Made by a program: the position numbers and the translations under genes. Source: Candidatus Thorarchaeota archaeon SMTZ1-83 (GTDB lineage: Archaea > Asgardarchaeota > Thorarchaeia > Thorarchaeales > Thorarchaeaceae). Taken from it: a DNA stretch of 29,063 bases. The stretch is from NCBI GenBank assembly GCA_001563325.1, contig LRSK01000260.1, positions 1 through 29,063 on the forward strand. Direction: 5' to 3'. A model generated the notes under the pieces. It did no database searches and had not been told where the DNA came from. It saw nothing but the letters and a program-made list of their open reading frames with translations. Shown one piece after another: positions 15,066-22,161 of this stretch (the stretch's first letter is position 1; every line of letters begins with the position of its first letter).

Positions 15066-15515
15066 ATGACGTCCCCCAGTACAGTAAGTGCAGCACTAAC
15101 GTACTTTCTCGGTGAGTACAACTGTGCACAGTCAGTAGTGAAATCAGTCTTAGAGCACAAAGGACTCTACTTCGATGGCGCAACTCAACTTGCTGCAGGG
15201 TTTGGCGGAGGTATATGCTTCAGTGGTCAGCAATGTGGGGCGGTTTCGGGGGCCGTCATTGTAATTGGTCTGTTGACAGGTAAGACAGTCGCCGATACGA
15301 GAGAGCATAAGGCTATCACATGTCGTCTTGTGGAGGAATTCTCGGCTAGATTCACAGAAGAGTTCGGTACAATCATCTGTGATGACCTAACGGGCGTGGA
15401 AATGAGCGATGAGGAAGCATTCACAAAGGCTCTTGAGAAGGGACACTTCAGGGAGGTTTGCCCTAAGTTTGTCGATACGACAGTCAGAATGCTGCTAGAG
15501 ATGTTTCCTGACTAG
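15066..15515 (+). CDS. C_GCAxxG_C_C family redox protein
   Basis: The protein is 149 residues, the usual length. The conserved cysteines are visible: NCAQSV near residue 19, then FGGGICFSGQQCGAVSGA (the C...C-G-A-x-x-G core, about residues 46-64), ITCRLVEEF, IICDDLTG, and a late VCPKFV. The name-giving family is thought to bind a metal or take part in redox chemistry, but no activity is established. The ATG follows GAGGCTCAGTAGC, with a weak ribosome-binding site. It stands alone. The 240 bases upstream (14824-15065) hold an AT-rich CTTATTAGCTCATTATG that could include a promoter, but nothing clear. Confidence 0.85.
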   Translation: MTSPSTVSAALTYFLGEYNCAQSVVKSVLEHKGLYFDGATQLAAGFGGGICFSGQQCGAVSGAVIVIGLLTGKTVADTREHKAITCRLVEEFSARFTEEFGTIICDDLTGVEMSDEEAFTKALEKGHFREVCPKFVDTTVRMLLEMFPD

Positions 15516-15634
15516 CAAGTCACCTATGACACGACCCGGAACCAGAGGACAAAGACAGTCTATGTCACGTTGGAAGAGAGCAGTAGTAACCCATGGACCC
15601 ATAGGCTTGAGCAACTCCAGATTCCTTCGCTTGA

Positions 15635-16087
15635 TTATGAAACCAGTCGCTTCTTCAAGAAACACTTTAAGTGTCCCTCTGGATAGTCCGTCAACACTGC
15701 AAACATCTCGTATCCAAGTCGTTCATAGAAGGCTCGTGCCTCGAAGCTGAACGTGTCCAGATGAGCGTTCGTGCATCCCATGCTGACAGCCTCACTCTCC
15801 ACCATATCCATGAGCCTAGAGCCATAGCCCATACCTCTCAAAGACTTCTCGACCCATAGAAGGAAGATGTCCAACCATCCTCCAAACGTGTTGCCTATGA
15901 TACCGCCCACGATCCCACCTGCATCGTTTCTCATGAACACCGCTATCGATTGGCCGAACTGAGTGATGCCGGTCTTCTCGGTGATGTTGCTCTCAAGTCC
16001 GGAGAACAGGACTGCCTGCCCCTCCTGGATGGCGTCTTTGCCCTGTTGGTCTTTGGAGAAGTGCGTGGTGAATGTGTAGTCATCCAT
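15635..16087 (-). CDS. GNAT family N-acetyltransferase
   Basis: The protein is 150 residues. The acetyl-CoA-binding motif A is clear: a strand (WLDIFLLWVEKSLRG) followed by RGMGYGSRL, then a helix (MDMVESEAVSMG), then the motif B strand (NAHLDTFSFEA) and RAFYERLGYEMF. Together they match the second half of the GNAT fold. The N-terminal part (DYTFTTHFSKD) is shorter and variable, as usual. The acceptor substrate cannot be told. It points away from the flavodoxin gene, leaving a 237-base divergent intergenic region (16088-16324) in which no convincing box was seen. Confidence 0.85.
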   Translation of the reverse strand: MDDYTFTTHFSKDQQGKDAIQEGQAVLFSGLESNITEKTGITQFGQSIAVFMRNDAGGIVGGIIGNTFGGWLDIFLLWVEKSLRGMGYGSRLMDMVESEAVSMGCTNAHLDTFSFEARAFYERLGYEMFAVLTDYPEGHLKCFLKKRLVS

Positions 16088-16324
16088 AGCTTTGTGGTCT
16101 GTTCGCTAGCTTTTCACACTTACTGAGTACGCAGGAGATAACGAGGGCCGTATATCGATTCGTCTGAGAACTGTAGTACGAACCAGCGTCATGAAGAAAG
16201 AGGAAAGTGACTCCTTGACAGTTTTCCGGACCTCAATATCCGTGCTCAGAACGCCTGCTTGAGATTGCCTCTGTGTCGGCGGGATTATATGAGGGGACAG
16301 TCTAAGGTGCTTGTGGTGAAACCA

Positions 16325-16777
16325 ATGACAAGAGCTCTAGTCGTTTATTATAGCAAGTTTGGTAATACTGAGAAGATAGCGAAAGCATTGGCAGCAGGTC
16401 TACAGAGCGGCGGGATTGAAACGGACACTGCTAAGGTTGACGAGGTCAAGTATGACGAGTTGGACAAGATTGACCTTTTGTGTGTAGGAACTCCTGTGCA
16501 CGCCTGGAATATATCGAAACCCGCAAAGAATTTCCTTGAGCGCTTGAAGGGTCTTGAGGGCCTGAGCGGCAAGAAGGCATTTGCATTTGACACGAAGTTC
16601 AAGAGTAGGATGGCCGGATCCGCCGGTGGAAAGATTGAGAAGAGACTCAAGAACCTTGGCTTTGACATTGCAGAGTCGGCTAGGTCAGCTATTGTGTTAG
16701 GCAATGAGGGGCCACTCGAAGAGGGTGCTGAAGGGACATTCAGGCAAATAGGTGAGGAACTCGCTAATATGATGTAG
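16325..16777 (+). CDS. Flavodoxin
   Basis: The protein is 150 residues from ATG 16325 (MTRALVVYYSKFGNTEKIA), the normal flavodoxin N-terminus; the frame is open back to a TTG at 16259, but the added 22 residues do not fit the fold. The FMN phosphate-binding loop is YSKFGNTEKIA, followed by DLLCVGTPVHAWNISKPAKNF, which provides the second flavin loop, and a final FDIAESARSAIVLGNEGP segment. It is a one- or two-electron carrier in the cytoplasm. A truncated second copy lies at 4596-4835. The partner enzyme is not evident in this window. Confidence 0.88.
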   Translation: MTRALVVYYSKFGNTEKIAKALAAGLQSGGIETDTAKVDEVKYDELDKIDLLCVGTPVHAWNISKPAKNFLERLKGLEGLSGKKAFAFDTKFKSRMAGSAGGKIEKRLKNLGFDIAESARSAIVLGNEGPLEEGAEGTFRQIGEELANMM

Positions 16778-16898
16778 TCACTTCCAAGAAACAGGTGCAG
16801 AATCAGTCTTCAGCATGAGAGAGACTGCAAACTGGGCCATCTTCCTATACCAGGGATATTGGGAAACAACGGTTATAGCAAAGGAATCAGGATGTCAC
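16538..16898. repeat. Segmental duplication, copy 2 (partner 4596-4955)
   Basis: Similarity covers the flavodoxin 3' half, the spacer, and about 100 bases that match the 3' end of the membrane-protein gene at 4862-5482. It stops near 16898. Confidence 0.8.
16795..16898 (-). pseudogene. Remnant of the 3' end of the 4862-5482 membrane-protein gene
   Basis: Read on the minus strand, bases around 16898 to 16795 match the last 30 or so codons of the 4862-5482 gene (ATCCTGATTCC, then CCGTTGTTTC, AATAT, TGGTATAGG, and GCTGAAGACTGA). The frame is broken by small deletions and a stop, and no upstream part of the gene is present. Confidence 0.7.
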
Positions 16899-16917
16899 GC
16901 AGACGGCATGAACCACA

Positions 16918-17133
16918 CTATTGATTCGTGTTGGAACCGTAGAGTGCCCTATAACCGTATAATGCAGCGACGAGAGTGGCCAGTAGGAGGACGGCTCCAA
17001 TCGACAATACGATGAGATTGCTCTCCATCACGCCGAGAGCGGCAATGAATAGACTGACCGCCGCAGAGAGAAGGATTAGAAAGACGAGCCAGGCAATCAT
17101 TGCGCGTGCTCCCTCGGAGTATTCACGTGTCAT
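16918..17133 (-). CDS. Small two-helix membrane protein
   Basis: This 71-residue protein has an N-terminal charged stretch (MTREYSEGARA) and two membrane segments, about residues 12-34 (MIAWLVFLILLSAAVSLFIAAL) and 39-62 (LIVLSIGAVLLLATLVAALYGY). The ATG is preceded by AGGAGAAGGTGA, a strong ribosome-binding site, which makes this the best-supported of the short membrane proteins. No family recognised. It lies between the duplicated remnant and the secreted hydrolase gene, on the same strand as the latter but 170 bases beyond its stop. Confidence 0.65.
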   Translation of the reverse strand: MTREYSEGARAMIAWLVFLILLSAAVSLFIAALGVMESNLIVLSIGAVLLLATLVAALYGYRALYGSNTNQ

Positions 17134-17303
17134 ATGTCACCTTCTCCTGCATTGGATATCAGGTTTGCCGTTCTGTTCATCTTCTCATGCACTTCCTCTT
17201 TGGCAATGAACTCAGAGATAAGTCATGGAGTGAGTTTCCTTGGAACACGTGTTCCAAATCTTGACTGAATCCCCTGCTATTCTTGCCCTCTTTGCATCAG
17301 TCC

Positions 17304-18575
17304 TTACGTAAGACTAGCTGGACTTCCTGAATTCCGTTTCCTGAAAACATGAGTGGCAATAACAGTTGTAGCTGCAACTGCAGCAAATCCACCAAGAACC
17401 AACACAAAGCCAGGCAGAGGGGATGACTCACCATCAATTGCGGGGATTATCTGCTCTATTGTGAGTGAGTCTGCCGGATAGAATTCTCCATCCGGGACAT
17501 TCCCATTGAAGACAACCACTAGGTCGTGTCCTGGTGATACATAGACTGCCTGCTCATAGTGTCCGTGAGCCGAGTATATTCTCTGACTAGGCCAGTACCA
17601 CCACTGATATCCCATGAGTTCATAGCTGCCGCCCCAGCCGGTAGTGATTCTGGGGGTAGTGGCTTCAGCGACCCATTCCTCTGATACAATCTGAGCTCCA
17701 TCCCAAGTCCCGTTGTTCAGCATCAGATAACCGAACTTAGCAAAGTCGCGCGCCGTGAGATAGAGCCCTCCATCAGTATGGTACCAACCTCCAGCTGCTC
17801 CACCTCCAATTTGCGACCAATATACATTGTCAATTCCGAGGGGTTCAAAGAGATACTGATGCGCATACTCGAGGATTGACATGCCCGACTGGATTTCAAT
17901 GATTCCACCAAGGATTATCAGAGTTCCAGAGTTCATCCACCAACTCTGTCCAGAATCGTTCCACATTGGACGGTCCAAGCAATACTGGAGAGCGTCATCG
18001 CTCACCCACATCTGACCAAGGTCATTTCTTGGGTCATTATAGGGATAGTCGTTCTCGTGGAACTCCATTCCATCTGTCCATGTAAGCAGATGTTCAATTG
18101 TGATGTTCGTCTTTCGGTCGTCGACATTCTGAATCGTCCAATCATTGAAGAAGCTCATCATCGTCGAATTCACGCTCTCGATGAGGCCTTGGTCAATGGC
18201 GATTCCCACGAGTGTGGAGGTGATGCACTTTGTGCATGATTGAATCATGTGGCGGTAGTCAGCGTCCCAATCCTCTCCATAGTACTCGTACACAAGATAG
18301 CCCTCTCTGACTACAACCACAGAATCAATGGCGTAGTCCATGCGGTCTATGGTACGTTCAACTTCCTCAAGTCTTCCCGAATCCATTCCATGATTCTCGG
18401 GAACGTCTGTTATCCAATCTTCTGTGGGCCAATAATCTCGTGTGACAGATGCAAGACTGGCGCTCATCGATTCGGAGATATCAGTAGCTGGATTCGGGTA
18501 GAGTGGGATTGTTCCCAGCAAGGATATGACAATGAGTGAACAGACTAATGTCCTTGGCGTGCTTATCTGGATCAA
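17304..18575 (-). CDS. Secreted, anchored serine hydrolase of the class C beta-lactamase/NylB type
   Basis: The protein is 423 residues from a TTG start. A signal peptide (about 8-24) is followed by the hydrolase domain. The nucleophile motif S-x-x-K is SCTK (S113, K116) in a helix that continues ITSTLVGIAIDQG. The second motif, normally Y-x-N, reads W-M-N (213-215) in QSWWMNSG. GGLYLTARDFAKFGYLML and a late AHGHYEQ complete the fold. The C-terminus is a spacer then a membrane helix (PLPGFVLVLGGFAAVAATTVIA) with basic end, so the enzyme should face outward. Family members include esterases, D-amino peptidases and 6-aminohexanoate-dimer hydrolase. A beta-lactamase role is unlikely in an archaeon. 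The missing Tyr raises doubt about normal catalysis. Confidence 0.85.
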   Translation of the reverse strand: MIQISTPRTLVCSLIVISLLGTIPLYPNPATDISESMSASLASVTRDYWPTEDWITDVPENHGMDSGRLEEVERTIDRMDYAIDSVVVVREGYLVYEYYGEDWDADYRHMIQSCTKCITSTLVGIAIDQGLIESVNSTMMSFFNDWTIQNVDDRKTNITIEHLLTWTDGMEFHENDYPYNDPRNDLGQMWVSDDALQYCLDRPMWNDSGQSWWMNSGTLIILGGIIEIQSGMSILEYAHQYLFEPLGIDNVYWSQIGGGAAGGWYHTDGGLYLTARDFAKFGYLMLNNGTWDGAQIVSEEWVAEATTPRITTGWGGSYELMGYQWWYWPSQRIYSAHGHYEQAVYVSPGHDLVVVFNGNVPDGEFYPADSLTIEQIIPAIDGESSPLPGFVLVLGGFAAVAATTVIATHVFRKRNSGSPASLT

Positions 18576-18887
18576 TTTCGAATACCTATATCGTCATCCA
18601 TCTTGGCGAATAAAAGCCGTAGTTTCACAGCAACCTAGGAATGGACCATGCACTGGATTGGGTGCTCCGTCTTCCCCAAACGAGATGAATTTCCATGGCT
18701 GAGCAGTTATGTGACATGCAGATACCAGGACTTCTGAAGTTCTGTTTCGTGTAGCACAATGAGAAGACTCGATGCTCCATTCAAAACAGAGAGGAGGGAG
18801 GGCCAATGCGGCATCTCTCGTGACTCTCGGTCCTGCACATGATCTGGAAATAGAACACTGTTAATATGCAATGATTGGTAGAAGTCA
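18576..18887. other. 312-base divergent intergenic region
   Basis: The region separates the secreted hydrolase (minus) from a membrane protein (plus). Near the left end, CTTTTATTCG on the minus strand (18608-18617) is a possible TATA element about 35 bases before the TTG start of the hydrolase. Near the right end is the TTAATATG box for the plus-strand gene. Short ORFs on the minus strand through the middle have no coding character. Confidence 0.5.
18861..18868 (+). promoter_or_regulatory. TATA-like box for the 18888 gene
   Basis: TTAATATG begins 27 bases before the ATG at 18888. That spacing is typical of archaeal leaderless transcripts, and no ribosome-binding site is seen before this ATG. 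It supports the choice of start. Confidence 0.45.
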
Positions 18888-19532
18888 ATGATGGTTAGGA
18901 TGGAGCCCGTCGACATATTCACAGCGATTGTCTTGGTGGCCATGGTTGGCGAAGCGTACGTCAGAGTACAGTCCAACAAGAGAGCTGACAGGGTTCTGGA
19001 ACAGGGAGAAACGATCGGAAGGATTCTGGAGGTTCCTAGGAACATCGACGCGGAACTCATGAGCATGCCTAGACCCCCAAATGAATGGAGGCCAGGACTC
19101 GGCGCTTTCCTAAGTGGGAGGCCTATGTTGATCTTCTTCTTGATAATCATCGGGCTCGCTGGTGTCATGGGCACAGTTGGCCTAGTCGCAACGGTGCCCA
19201 AGATGATTCTTGCTGTGCTGGCTATCGTTCTTGGAGTAGCATTTCACTCTGGGCCTAATCGATATACACTCTTTGAGTACTACATTCAAGTTGCGACCAA
19301 GAGGGAGATTGAATCTCTAAGTGACCAAGAGCTGGGTCTCCTCTCTGAGGCAAGAAACCACATGGAAGTCTGGGCCCAGCTACAAGCAGCCTTCGCCGTT
19401 GGACTCTTGCTAGGAGTACTACTTCCAATAGACTGGGCCGCCGTCTATGTACTGCTTCTCACATTCATCATTTTCGTGATGCTTGGTCGTGCCTATGATA
19501 TCCATAAGGGAATCTTTGCAGGTCCCGGTTAG
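18888..19532 (+). CDS. Membrane protein of unknown function
   Basis: The protein is 214 residues. An N-terminal helix (about 9-28, IFTAIVLVAMVGEAYVRVQ) is followed by a soluble, charged stretch (30-80) with RADRVLEQGETIGR and a Pro-rich PRPPNEWRPG. Then come two close helices (about 83-125), a cytoplasmic-looking segment with EYYIQVATKREIESLSDQELG, and two final helices (about 165-200). The layout resembles no family I can name. It starts at ATG 18888, supported by a TATA-like box 27 bases upstream; a second ATG three bases later and one at 18900 are alternatives. It converges with the 19555 gene with a gap of 22 bases. Confidence 0.65.
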   Translation: MMVRMEPVDIFTAIVLVAMVGEAYVRVQSNKRADRVLEQGETIGRILEVPRNIDAELMSMPRPPNEWRPGLGAFLSGRPMLIFFLIIIGLAGVMGTVGLVATVPKMILAVLAIVLGVAFHSGPNRYTLFEYYIQVATKREIESLSDQELGLLSEARNHMEVWAQLQAAFAVGLLLGVLLPIDWAAVYVLLLTFIIFVMLGRAYDIHKGIFAGPG

Positions 19533-19554
19533 GTTTCGTCTGACTTGGTTGGAG

Positions 19555-19926
19555 CTAGCGATTCTCAATGAACAGATAGGTATAGAGAATCACAAAGAGC
19601 ACATGAAGTGCGATGATTCCCCATATCATGACACTCACAATGGCCATGAGGTATGAGTATAGCTCGACAATGACCATCAGTAAGAACGCGAGATCAAAGA
19701 AGATGAATATCGCCTGCCTCGTGTCTGAATGCTCCATATCTCGAACGAGGAAGGCAAAGATGGCTGCCGGCAGTATCCATGAGGCTGCATGTCGGGCCAT
19801 GCCTAGACCTCCACTGAGATAGGATGCCCCTGTCATATCTAACACCATCTCTGGAAATAGCATGAGGCTAATTCCAAAGAAGAGACCTACTAACGTGGTA
19901 AACAAGAAGACTGGTTTTGCCTGCAT
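19555..19926 (-). CDS. Four-helix membrane protein of unknown function
   Basis: The protein is 123 residues and almost all membrane: segments at about 5-26 (VFLFTTLVGLFFGISLMLF), 44-61 (MARHAASWILPAAIFAFL), 72-92 (AIFIFFDLAFLLMVIVELY) and 95-119 (MAIVSVMIWGIIALHVLFVILYTYLF). Conserved-looking polar points are GLGMARHAAS and RDMEHSDTRQ. The compact four-helix form is common among small uncharacterised archaeal and bacterial proteins; I cannot assign a function. The ATG is preceded by GGGGAGATTGTA, an acceptable ribosome-binding site. Confidence 0.65.
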   Translation of the reverse strand: MQAKPVFLFTTLVGLFFGISLMLFPEMVLDMTGASYLSGGLGMARHAASWILPAAIFAFLVRDMEHSDTRQAIFIFFDLAFLLMVIVELYSYLMAIVSVMIWGIIALHVLFVILYTYLFIENR

Positions 19927-20150
19927 TACAATCTCCCCGTTTTCGTGAGATGTAGCTTGAATATGAGTCTAACCGTTCCTTGACTGGTTCAACACCTGCT
20001 TCAGCAGAGCTCCACCTAGATACGTAAACGTCCTGAAGTCCTAGTCCAGGCCCCGTAAAACCAGTCCGGACCAGACTATCCATGTTCAGATACGACGAAC
20101 GCAGATATTGTTCAGCGGAGATTTCTGCGACAAGTTGTACTGGGACCCAG

Positions 20151-20167
20151 AGGTTCATGATGAACCT
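20151..20167. repeat. Perfect 8-base dyad with one central base
   Basis: AGGTTCAT-G-ATGAACCT is a perfect inverted repeat and could be an operator-like site or a tight hairpin. It is inside the gene-poor stretch, exactly where the two minus-strand ORF fragments overlap. Confidence 0.4.
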
Positions 20168-20579
20168 GAAAAGCCGTCGCTTACGGTTTCAAGACGTTTC
20201 AGAATCAAGTGAGTGAGGTAAATGCCCAGGCAGTGCTGGTGGCCCTCAAGTTGCTGAAGAATAGGAAGGGCCAGGGCCTTGAGTATGGCCCTGACACATA
20301 GGGACTAAGACTCTAGGTCGGACTCAGTAAAGAGGAATCTCCTTGGTAGAGGATAGTCGTTGAGTACTCCAAGTTGGTTGTATTCACCATCATATAGGCC
20401 TAGTGAGAGGACTAGGCTGGGGTTCAGTCCATGCATATGAATGGGGACCCTAAAGGTGAAAGTGATACCTGTCAGAATCATTGAAGGTATTGACAAGCTT
20501 GTCTAAGAAGGAATATACGCGAACCTAAGCGCAGCGATACGAGCGATAGTGGCACGTTACATTCTGTATGAGACAAACA

Positions 20580-20615
20580 CAATCTCGAAGTAATACCAAG
20601 ACTACTTCGAGATTG
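20580..20615 (-). terminator. 13-bp perfect hairpin after the 20650 gene, possible terminator
   Basis: CAATCTCGAAGTA (20580-20592) and TACTTCGAGATTG (20603-20615) form a perfect 13-bp stem with a 10-base loop. It begins 34 bases beyond the stop codon of the minus-strand gene. Only a weak T-rich stretch (GTGTTTGTC) follows on that strand. It might end or protect the 3' end of that transcript. Confidence 0.45.
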
Positions 20616-20649
20616 CTTGGTTCGATTTCTAATCGTCTGGCCATTCAAG

Positions 20650-21291
20650 TTAGCGTCTGCCACTTGTGGTCTTACGTGCGAGTCCAGCTATGTTATCCAT
20701 AACGGTCACAGCTTCTTTTGGAAGCAGGTTCCTATTGAACTTGAATCCGTACACTAGACCGCTCTTGATTTCTGAAGGTCTGGAGAACACTATTCTGATG
20801 ATCTTGTTCTTCTTGTCGGGTTCAACCTTGATTCCGTCCTCGGGTTCAATGAATCTCATGATAGACTTGTTGAGTTCAGTGTTTGAGTTGAGCGATGATG
20901 CAAACTGGCCCCCTTCCCAAGATACATCCGTGACCTCCTTGCTGGTGATCCCCTTCGTCTTCTTCTTGAGCTTGGCTGCTATCGCCTTCTCATCAACGGA
21001 ATCAGTTCGCACTATGTGGTGGTATTCAAACGGTATCTTTTGCTTCGTTGCTATCGGGACGCCGCGGATCTTACCTAGGTCGTACGAGCCAGAAGTCGTT
21101 CCCTTCATCCGTATAGTCACAAGGTCAAAGTTCTGTCCTGTTACTTTTATGTAGCCCTTATCTTGCCTGATTAAGCCCTTCTCTATTGCTTCAAGGCTTT
21201 TATCCGGAATTACAGACGCTTTTATTCCAAGTTCCTGATAGTACTTGCACAGAGCGTCTAAACCTGCAAACTTCTTGTCAATTACACCCAT
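20650..21291 (-). CDS. Lysine-rich soluble protein of unknown function
   Basis: The protein is 213 residues, with no membrane segment or signal peptide. It is rich in Lys and Ile and ends in a basic tail (ARKTTSGRR). The order appears to be a short N-terminal helix region (KKFAGLDALCKYYQELG), a beta-rich part (GYIKVTGQNFDLVTIRMKG), a basic stretch (AKLKKKTKGITSKE), and a C-terminal part with KKNKIIRIVFSRPSEIKSG. The high charge could fit nucleic-acid binding, but no known domain is recognised. Its more AT-rich surroundings and isolated position, with its own likely promoter and a 3' hairpin, mark it as a single-gene unit, possibly acquired. Confidence 0.65.
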   Translation of the reverse strand: MGVIDKKFAGLDALCKYYQELGIKASVIPDKSLEAIEKGLIRQDKGYIKVTGQNFDLVTIRMKGTTSGSYDLGKIRGVPIATKQKIPFEYHHIVRTDSVDEKAIAAKLKKKTKGITSKEVTDVSWEGGQFASSLNSNTELNKSIMRFIEPEDGIKVEPDKKNKIIRIVFSRPSEIKSGLVYGFKFNRNLLPKEAVTVMDNIAGLARKTTSGRR

Positions 21292-21412
21292 TCTATTCCC
21301 GCTCCTGACTAGATCTTTTCGGACAATTGTTGGAAGGCCTAGTGTGATTCTTCGTTTTCAGACCACCTGGCTCTCTTCACAATATGTGCCTGATGCCGAT
21401 TATGTGTATACG

Positions 21413-21426
21413 AATATATACCTTTT
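21413..21426 (-). promoter_or_regulatory. BRE/TATA-like promoter for the 20650-21291 gene
   Basis: On the minus strand AAAAGG (21426-21421) is followed directly by TATATATT (21420-21413), a good match to an archaeal BRE plus TATA box. The expected start of transcription is near 21390, leaving a leader of about 100 bases before ATG 21291. Confidence 0.45.
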
Positions 21427-21529
21427 GTGCGTTATTTGTCTACATTTCGTATGCATGATTCGGGATGTTGTGTCTTGTAATGTGTGTGATTGAAAGGCTG
21501 AGGGACTAGAAGCCCTCCATTCTGAGATT

Positions 21530-22012
21530 CTATTCTTTGTCCCGTTCAACCAACCCTGCTCTGATGAGCCACTCCACTGCGCTCTGTACTCGATATGTTT
21601 CCCCGGTTCCTGCCTTCTCCATGATGTACTCAATCAGTCCTGAACTCGACCCGCCTCCATGGACTCTCAAGTACTGCTGAACCAATGAGAATAGGGCCGA
21701 TTTCTCAAGGACTTCTGTGACTTGACTGAAGTCCTCCTCGCCAGGGGCACTGCTGCATAGGTTCACTGCAGCCGACGTTGGCTTGTAGTGTCCTCTACTC
21801 ACATGCTCTAATAGACCAAGCTGAACCATGTATGAGTTGAGGCCGGAGATCTGGGACCTTGCCAATCTCGTTATCCCCTTGACTTCTTTGAGATGAACAG
21901 GTTCAGTTCCATTGTTGCTCAGTACAACATAGGCCCTGATAACTCTCACTTGGTCTTCGAATCGAACACCAGAGGTCGGCACTAGAGTTGGTGGAGTTTC
22001 GTCATTGGTCAT
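21530..22012 (-). CDS. Double winged-helix protein, likely DNA-binding
   Basis: The protein is 160 residues. After a flexible N-terminus, residues 20-80 read like a winged helix: VRVIRAYVVLSNNGTEPVHLKEV, then a recognition-helix-like ARSQISGLNSYMVQLGLLEHV, then a wing (SRGHYKPT). Residues 95-158 look like a second one, with LFSLVQQYLRVHG, SGLIEYIMEKAG and VQSAVEWLIRAGLVE. No cofactor site is seen. The ATG has a good ribosome-binding site (CAGGAGAG, 7 bases upstream) and its own TATA-like box. It follows the STAND NTPase gene on the same strand after 149 bases and could be its regulator or output, but the separate promoter argues for some independence. Confidence 0.65.
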   Translation of the reverse strand: MTNDETPPTLVPTSGVRFEDQVRVIRAYVVLSNNGTEPVHLKEVKGITRLARSQISGLNSYMVQLGLLEHVSRGHYKPTSAAVNLCSSAPGEEDFSQVTEVLEKSALFSLVQQYLRVHGGGSSSGLIEYIMEKAGTGETYRVQSAVEWLIRAGLVERDKE

Positions 22013-22086
22013 GCTAATCTCTCCTGATACATCCCCGAACGATGCTCTACTGTGGATTTTGAGCTAGAGTGTTTCTAGACAACTAG

Positions 22087-22094
22087 ATATTAAA
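22087..22094 (-). promoter_or_regulatory. TATA-like box for the winged-helix gene
   Basis: TTTAATAT on the minus strand lies about 75 bases before the ATG at 22012, between the NTPase stop and the winged-helix start. It is a strong match to an archaeal TATA box and predicts a leader of about 50 bases. Confidence 0.5.
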
Positions 22095-22161
22095 TCATAT
22101 GAGCAGAGCGATGAGCCTCCTCAATACACCTCTGGCTGGTCATGATAGACCTTGGAGTGTG

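Larger units (their letters stand above)
19927..20649. other. 723-base stretch without a convincing intact gene
   Basis: On the minus strand a frame from 20496 reads as protein-like (for example GLYDGEYNQLGVLNDYPLPRR) to a TAG at 20305-20307. The same frame then stays open (LKALALPILQQLEGHQHCLG) to a TGA at 20155. An ATG overlapping that TGA opens another minus-strand frame (from 20158) that runs to about 19930. This could be one degraded gene or chance. The stretch also holds a 17-base dyad (20151-20167) and a strong hairpin (20580-20615). No transposase motif was recognised. Confidence 0.4.

Noticed and set aside
20616..20640. GGTTCGATTTC, similar to a tRNA T-loop
   Set aside because: No matching T stem, anticodon arm or acceptor stem could be drawn around it.
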